From contig JAAFJN010000020.1 of NCBI GenBank assembly GCA_013298845.1, forward strand, positions 1 to 35,608: a DNA stretch of 35,608 nt, given 5' to 3'. Below are positions 32,056-35,608 of the stretch, in pieces. The translations under genes and the position numbers were made by a program. The stretch is from Chitinophagales bacterium. Lineage in GTDB: Bacteria; Bacteroidota; Bacteroidia; Chitinophagales; Saprospiraceae. The notes beneath the pieces are model-generated. The model saw nothing but the letters and a program-made list of their open reading frames with translations. It was not told the origin of the DNA and made no database searches. How positions within the stretch are numbered: the stretch's first letter is position 1; each line of letters opens with the position of its first letter.

Positions 32056-33066
32056 TTACCAAATATTCACTTCCGGCTCCAGTTCAACGCCAAACCGTGC
32101 TTTCACCGAGGCAATAATGTCGCGGGCCAGTTGCAGGGCTTCGCTGCCCGTTGCGCCGCCGTGGTTCACCAGCACCAGCGCCTGTTTTTCGTAACAGCCC
32201 GTATTGCCCACCCGTTTGCCCTTCCAGCCGCATTGCTCAATGAGCCAGCCCGCCGGAATTTTTACCCGGTTATCGGGCAAATCATAACCCGGGGCTTGCG
32301 GGTATTCGCGCCGAATATCCGTCAATACCGCCGCCGGTAATTCGGGATTTTTGAAAAAAGACCCACAATTCCCGATTTTTTGCGGATCGGGCAATTTTAT
32401 CGAACGAATATACACCACCGCCCGGCTAATATCAGCAATGGTGGGCGGCGTTGTAATGCCCAGGGTTTCCAGCGTTTTGCTAATGTCGCCGTAACTGGTA
32501 TTGATGCGGTGTTGTTGGGTCGTCAGCGAAAATACCACCTCTTTAATCAGGTAACGGCCTTTGGCTTCGCGTTTAAAAATGCTGTCGCGGTAGCCAAATG
32601 CGCATTCTTTTTGGTTAAAAACCCGCTCTTTGCCCGTTTCCAGGTCAATGGCGCGCAACCGCACAAATACGTCTTTAATTTCAACGCCGTACGCCCCGAT
32701 ATTTTGAATGGGAGAAGCCCCCACGGTGCCGGGAATCAGGCTCAGGTTTTCGATGCCGCCCAGGTTGTTCTCCACGGCCCACTGCACAAACTGGTGCCAG
32801 TTTTCGCCGCCGCCCACGCGCACGTGCACCCGATTGGGCCACCGCCGGACGATTTCTTTGCCCATGATTTCGTTTTTGAGCAAAAGCCCTTCCATGTTTT
32901 GGGTAAAAAGGATATTGCTGCCACCGCCCAATACCCGAATGGGCCGGATGCCCCCCTGAATGGCCGCCCGCACGTCGCTGGTGCTGGAAACGACCGCGTA
33001 ATGGGCCGCTTTTGCCGCGAGGCCAAAGGTGTTAAAGGGCAAAAGTTCTTTGTTTTGTTCCAACAT
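32056..33066 (-). CDS. murB: UDP-N-acetylenolpyruvoylglucosamine reductase
   Basis: 336 residues, the length of the type I (E. coli-like) enzyme. MurB reduces UDP-GlcNAc-enolpyruvate to UDP-MurNAc with NADPH and bound FAD, in the cytoplasmic branch of peptidoglycan synthesis. FAD-binding motifs are VLGGGSNILF (45-54) and LSLIPGTVGASPIQNIGAYG (108-127). Catalytic residues are Arg160 in FGYRDS, Ser236 in GNCGSFFKNP, and the Glu in the C-terminal LEPEVNIW, corresponding to Arg159, Ser229 and Glu325 of E. coli as I recall them. It starts 6 bp after the gene at 33073 ends, so the two are cotranscribed. Confidence 0.96.
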   Translation of the reverse strand: MLEQNKELLPFNTFGLAAKAAHYAVVSSTSDVRAAIQGGIRPIRVLGGGSNILFTQNMEGLLLKNEIMGKEIVRRWPNRVHVRVGGGENWHQFVQWAVENNLGGIENLSLIPGTVGASPIQNIGAYGVEIKDVFVRLRAIDLETGKERVFNQKECAFGYRDSIFKREAKGRYLIKEVVFSLTTQQHRINTSYGDISKTLETLGITTPPTIADISRAVVYIRSIKLPDPQKIGNCGSFFKNPELPAAVLTDIRREYPQAPGYDLPDNRVKIPAGWLIEQCGWKGKRVGNTGCYEKQALVLVNHGGATGSEALQLARDIIASVKARFGVELEPEVNIW

Positions 33067-33072
33067 CAGGTC

Positions 33073-34359
33073 TTATTTTATACAATTGGTCAACTGCTGA
33101 AACAGACCAATGTGCTGCACATTATAATCTTCGTAACCGGTACTCCAGGCCACCCGAATCTGGTCGAGTTCGTTTTTTTCCAGTTTGCGTTGCAGGGCAC
33201 CGTTGATTGGGTACACGGCCTGAAACACCGCCACGCCGGTTTCGCCGTTAAATTGCCCTTCAATATTGGCTTCGTTAAATACCGTGATTAATTCGCCGTC
33301 CAAAAAACGCAAAGAAAGCAGGCTGCGGGGGGCCAATCCGCCAAACGTACGGCGGGCACTGGCATCCTGGATGGTGAATTCGAGCAGTAACTTGCCATTT
33401 CCGCCGTCGGAGGCCAGGGCGGCCCGGCAAATAATGTGCGCTTGTCCCTCCGGCAATACTTTTTTCTTGACGTTGTTGGTGAAACGGAACAATTCGGCCT
33501 TTTGGGTTTCGCGGTAAACGGCCCCCGTAAATTCGTCGCGGCGCTCCAACGCGTACGCACACGGGCGCGGCGGCGGCGTAATCATCACGTCTTTTTGTGG
33601 GTTGTATTGGTAAGGTTTGGGTTTTTCCGGCTGTTTTTCCTTGGGTTTTAGTTTTTTCTTCAAAGAACTCAACCGTTTGCCTTCCTGCGTTGTGGTGTCC
33701 GGCACGGCGGCGCTGGTGTCGGCAACGGCCACTGCAATGGGAGGAACAACTTCGGTGACCGGCGGGGACGTTGCAACAACGGGGGTATTATTATCCGCCG
33801 CGCCATCGGGAAGGGGGGCTGGTGGCGGTGCCGTTAAGTCGTTAAGTTTTTTCTCCAAAGTAGTGCATTTGGCGAAGTTTTTGGTCAGGTTTTTTCGTTG
33901 TACCGGAGCGGGTTGGGTAATGGCTGTTTCAAAGTGTTTTTTAGTTTTTTCGGAAAAAGAAAACAGTTTATTCAGGCTTTTTTCCTTTTTTTTGGCGTTT
34001 TTTAAAGCATTATTCACACCGGCCAGAGCATCTTTGGCGATGGTGGTATCGGTTTTGAGGGCCGTTAGTTGTTCGCCCAATAGCGTCGTTTCCTGCGCCG
34101 CGTCGCGGTTTTTGCTGTCAAATGTATAGTGCAACGCCTGCACTTTTTCGTTCAATACCGCTGTTACCGTCGTAATTTGCCAATCCGCTAAACTGTCTTT
34201 ATTCGCCGGTACTTCCGACCAGGTACGCGCTGTTTGGGCAAAAGCCAACGAATCCTCTATCGTATGGGGAATGGTATCCTGGGCCAGAACCGTTTCCGGT
34301 GCCCCCAGAAATGCCAACAGCAAAAGGGTGGTGACCAAATAAAAGGAATATTTCTTCAT
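33073..34359 (-). CDS. Exported protein with coiled-coil middle, unrecognised
   Basis: 428 residues from ATG 34359 (signal peptide MKKYSFYLVTTLLLLAFLGAPETVLAQ); the ATG at 34371 would add four residues. The region of about 30-175 is rich in Ala, Lys and Thr and looks helical, with likely coiled coil (LLGEQLTALKTDTTIAKDA). A Pro- and Val-rich stretch at about 175-230 is a flexible linker, followed by a Lys-rich segment. The C-terminal 160 residues form a probable beta domain (LLLEFTIQDAS, LSLRFLDGELITVFNEA, QIRVAWSTGYEDYN). No family is recognised. It lies upstream of and close to murB, which hints at an envelope role, but that is inference from position. Confidence 0.75.
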   Translation of the reverse strand: MKKYSFYLVTTLLLLAFLGAPETVLAQDTIPHTIEDSLAFAQTARTWSEVPANKDSLADWQITTVTAVLNEKVQALHYTFDSKNRDAAQETTLLGEQLTALKTDTTIAKDALAGVNNALKNAKKKEKSLNKLFSFSEKTKKHFETAITQPAPVQRKNLTKNFAKCTTLEKKLNDLTAPPPAPLPDGAADNNTPVVATSPPVTEVVPPIAVAVADTSAAVPDTTTQEGKRLSSLKKKLKPKEKQPEKPKPYQYNPQKDVMITPPPRPCAYALERRDEFTGAVYRETQKAELFRFTNNVKKKVLPEGQAHIICRAALASDGGNGKLLLEFTIQDASARRTFGGLAPRSLLSLRFLDGELITVFNEANIEGQFNGETGVAVFQAVYPINGALQRKLEKNELDQIRVAWSTGYEDYNVQHIGLFQQLTNCIK

Positions 34360-34453
34360 AATATGTTGCAACTGTTTTTTGAGTGCTGGATATTGTCGGA
34401 TGCGGCACTAACCGAACGGGGTTCGGCGCTACTTTGTATCCGCGAAATGGGTG

Positions 34454-34461
34454 CAAAAGTA
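34454..34461 (-). promoter_or_regulatory. Possible -7 box, minus direction
   Basis: TACTTTTG on the minus strand, 94 bp upstream of the ATG at 34359. No -33 TTTG at the right distance. The gap 34360-34606 separates two divergent genes and holds nothing else that I can see. Confidence 0.35.
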
Positions 34462-34516
34462 ACAAGATACCAATTATTTATGTGCCTTGCCACCAAAAAC
34501 TCACCCATAAGATCAG

Positions 34517-34524
34517 TATCTTTG
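34517..34524 (+). promoter_or_regulatory. Possible -7 box, plus direction
   Basis: TATCTTTG, 82 bp upstream of the prolyl oligopeptidase ATG at 34607. No -33 TTTG at the usual spacing. Confidence 0.4.
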
Positions 34525-34606
34525 CACCTTTATCAACATTTTGCTTTTTATCTCGTTTAAAAACGTGTGTAATCCATTTTTTTTGACTCAAAAACGATCC
34601 ATTTTT

Positions 34607-35608
34607 ATGGTGAAATCTGTACTTCACATTCTTTTTCCCGTTGCTTTAGGCAGCACCCTGTTTTTATGTAATTGCAAAAACAACCCCAAATCCAACACCA
34701 TCACTGATTTTAAAAAAATACCCGTGACATATCCTTTTTCAAAAAAAGACGACAAGGTAACTGATACGTATTTTGGAACAACGGTTGCCGATCCTTATCG
34801 CTGGCTCGAAGATGACCAGAGTCTGGAAACCAAAGATTGGGTGCAAAAACAAAATATCGTGACCAACGGCTTTTTGAGCCAAATTCCTTACCGCGAAAAA
34901 ATTGCCGCCCGCCTCGGCGAAATTTGGAATTTTGAAAAATTTGGTACCCCTTTCAAAAAGGCCGACCGCTATTATTTTTTCAAAAACGACGGTTTGCAAA
35001 ACCAAAGTGTGCTGTACATGCAGGAACAACTCAACAGCCAGCCGCTGTCGGTGTTGGACCCCAATACCTTTAGCAAAGACGGCACTTCATCGCTGCAAGA
35101 GTACGCTTTTTCCAAAGATGGCCGCTACCTGGCCTACGCTATCAGTGCCGGTGGTTCCGACTGGCGCACCATTCGGGTCAAAGACATGATGACCACCGAA
35201 ACGTTGGCCGACCAAATTGAATACGCCAAATTCACCGGAATTGCCTGGTACGGCGACGGTTTTTATTATTCGCGTTACCCAACGCCCGAAAAAGGGGACG
35301 AATTGAAAGGTGCCAACCAAAACAGCGCCATTTATTTCCACAAACTGGGCACTACCCAGGACATGGATCTACTGGTACACAAAGATCCCGCCCACCCGAA
35401 CTATTATTTTGGATTGGGCACCACCGAAGACGAGCGTTTTGCCTACCTCACGGCCGGTGAAAGTACCAGTGGCAACGCACTTTCTATCAAAAATCTGGCG
35501 AACAAAGACACCAAATTCACCCCCGTGGTTGCTGGTTTTAACCACGTTTTTTCGGTGTTGGACAATATCGGTGATTCGTTGTTGGTGTTGACCAATAACG
35601 GTGCCCCC
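34607..35608 (+). CDS. Prolyl oligopeptidase family serine peptidase (3' end outside window)
   Basis: The frame is open from ATG 34607 to the window edge (334 codons). It begins with a lipoprotein-type signal (hydrophobic VLHILFPVALGSTLFL, then Cys21 or Cys23). It continues with the typical N-terminus of the S9A family: VTYPFSKKDDKVTDTYFGTT, VADPYRWLEDDQS, then ETKDWVQKQN. From about 110 on it is the seven-bladed propeller (YYFFKNDGLQNQSVLYMQ, YAFSKDGRYLAYAISAGGSDW, WYGDGFYYSRYPTPEKGDE). The catalytic alpha/beta hydrolase domain with the Ser-Asp-His triad lies beyond the edge. The enzyme cleaves short proline-containing peptides, in this case at the cell envelope. It diverges from the 33073 gene. 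Confidence 0.9.
   Translation, partial: MVKSVLHILFPVALGSTLFLCNCKNNPKSNTITDFKKIPVTYPFSKKDDKVTDTYFGTTVADPYRWLEDDQSLETKDWVQKQNIVTNGFLSQIPYREKIAARLGEIWNFEKFGTPFKKADRYYFFKNDGLQNQSVLYMQEQLNSQPLSVLDPNTFSKDGTSSLQEYAFSKDGRYLAYAISAGGSDWRTIRVKDMMTTETLADQIEYAKFTGIAWYGDGFYYSRYPTPEKGDELKGANQNSAIYFHKLGTTQDMDLLVHKDPAHPNYYFGLGTTEDERFAYLTAGESTSGNALSIKNLANKDTKFTPVVAGFNHVFSVLDNIGDSLLVLTNNGAP

Noticed and set aside
32380-33291. 303-codon open frame on the plus strand
   Set aside because: Antisense to murB, whose motifs and length are complete.

Overview
The window comes from a Bacteroidota chromosome, probably the Saprospiria or a near relative (inference). The evidence is type IX secretion sorting tails, TonB-dependent receptors paired with DUF4249 lipoproteins, LytS/LytTR two-component pairs, many small lipoproteins, few Shine-Dalgarno sites, and several good matches to the Bacteroidota promoter (-33 TTTG, -7 TAnnTTTG). 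I see no rRNA, tRNA, CRISPR array, transposase or phage gene.

Layout. 1-559: the C-terminal end of a T9SS-exported protein. 556-7354: a minus-strand operon of two TonB receptor/DUF4249 pairs behind a promoter, followed upstream by a translationally coupled LytS kinase and LytTR regulator (7377-9124). 9240-9574: a long imperfect palindrome without a gene. 9608-11583: a secreted CotH-family kinase and a small unrecognised protein. 11879-13363: a vanadium-dependent haloperoxidase that closely resembles the fungal chloroperoxidase. 13370-13855: a composite repeat element with terminal inverted repeats, an internal hairpin and two 179-bp tandem units. 13878-16610: a YheT-type hydrolase and a secreted esterase. 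16638-17054: three more repeats, one sharing a core with the palindrome at 9240.

17112-23709 is a minus-strand accessory block. In transcription order it encodes a very cysteine-rich lipoprotein, two TlpA-like thiol oxidoreductases with an unusual N-terminal domain, and three related disulfide-type lipoproteins, two of them a recent tandem duplication, ending with a small membrane protein. It diverges from an unrecognised 324-residue protein (24046-25020). Between them lie two well-formed, oppositely directed promoters with iterated repeats in the middle. This is my best candidate for an undescribed system: an envelope locus making disulfide-rich surface lipoproteins with its own redox partners.

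25140-29350 is a second receptor/kinase/regulator module, a TonB receptor followed by LytS and LytTR. A short copy of the 9240 palindrome family (29391-29536) separates it from a small cysteine-containing secreted protein. The rest is mostly housekeeping: an IscA/SufA-type Fe-S carrier, a class I aspartate aminotransferase, MurB behind an unrecognised envelope protein, and the start of a prolyl oligopeptidase running off the right edge.
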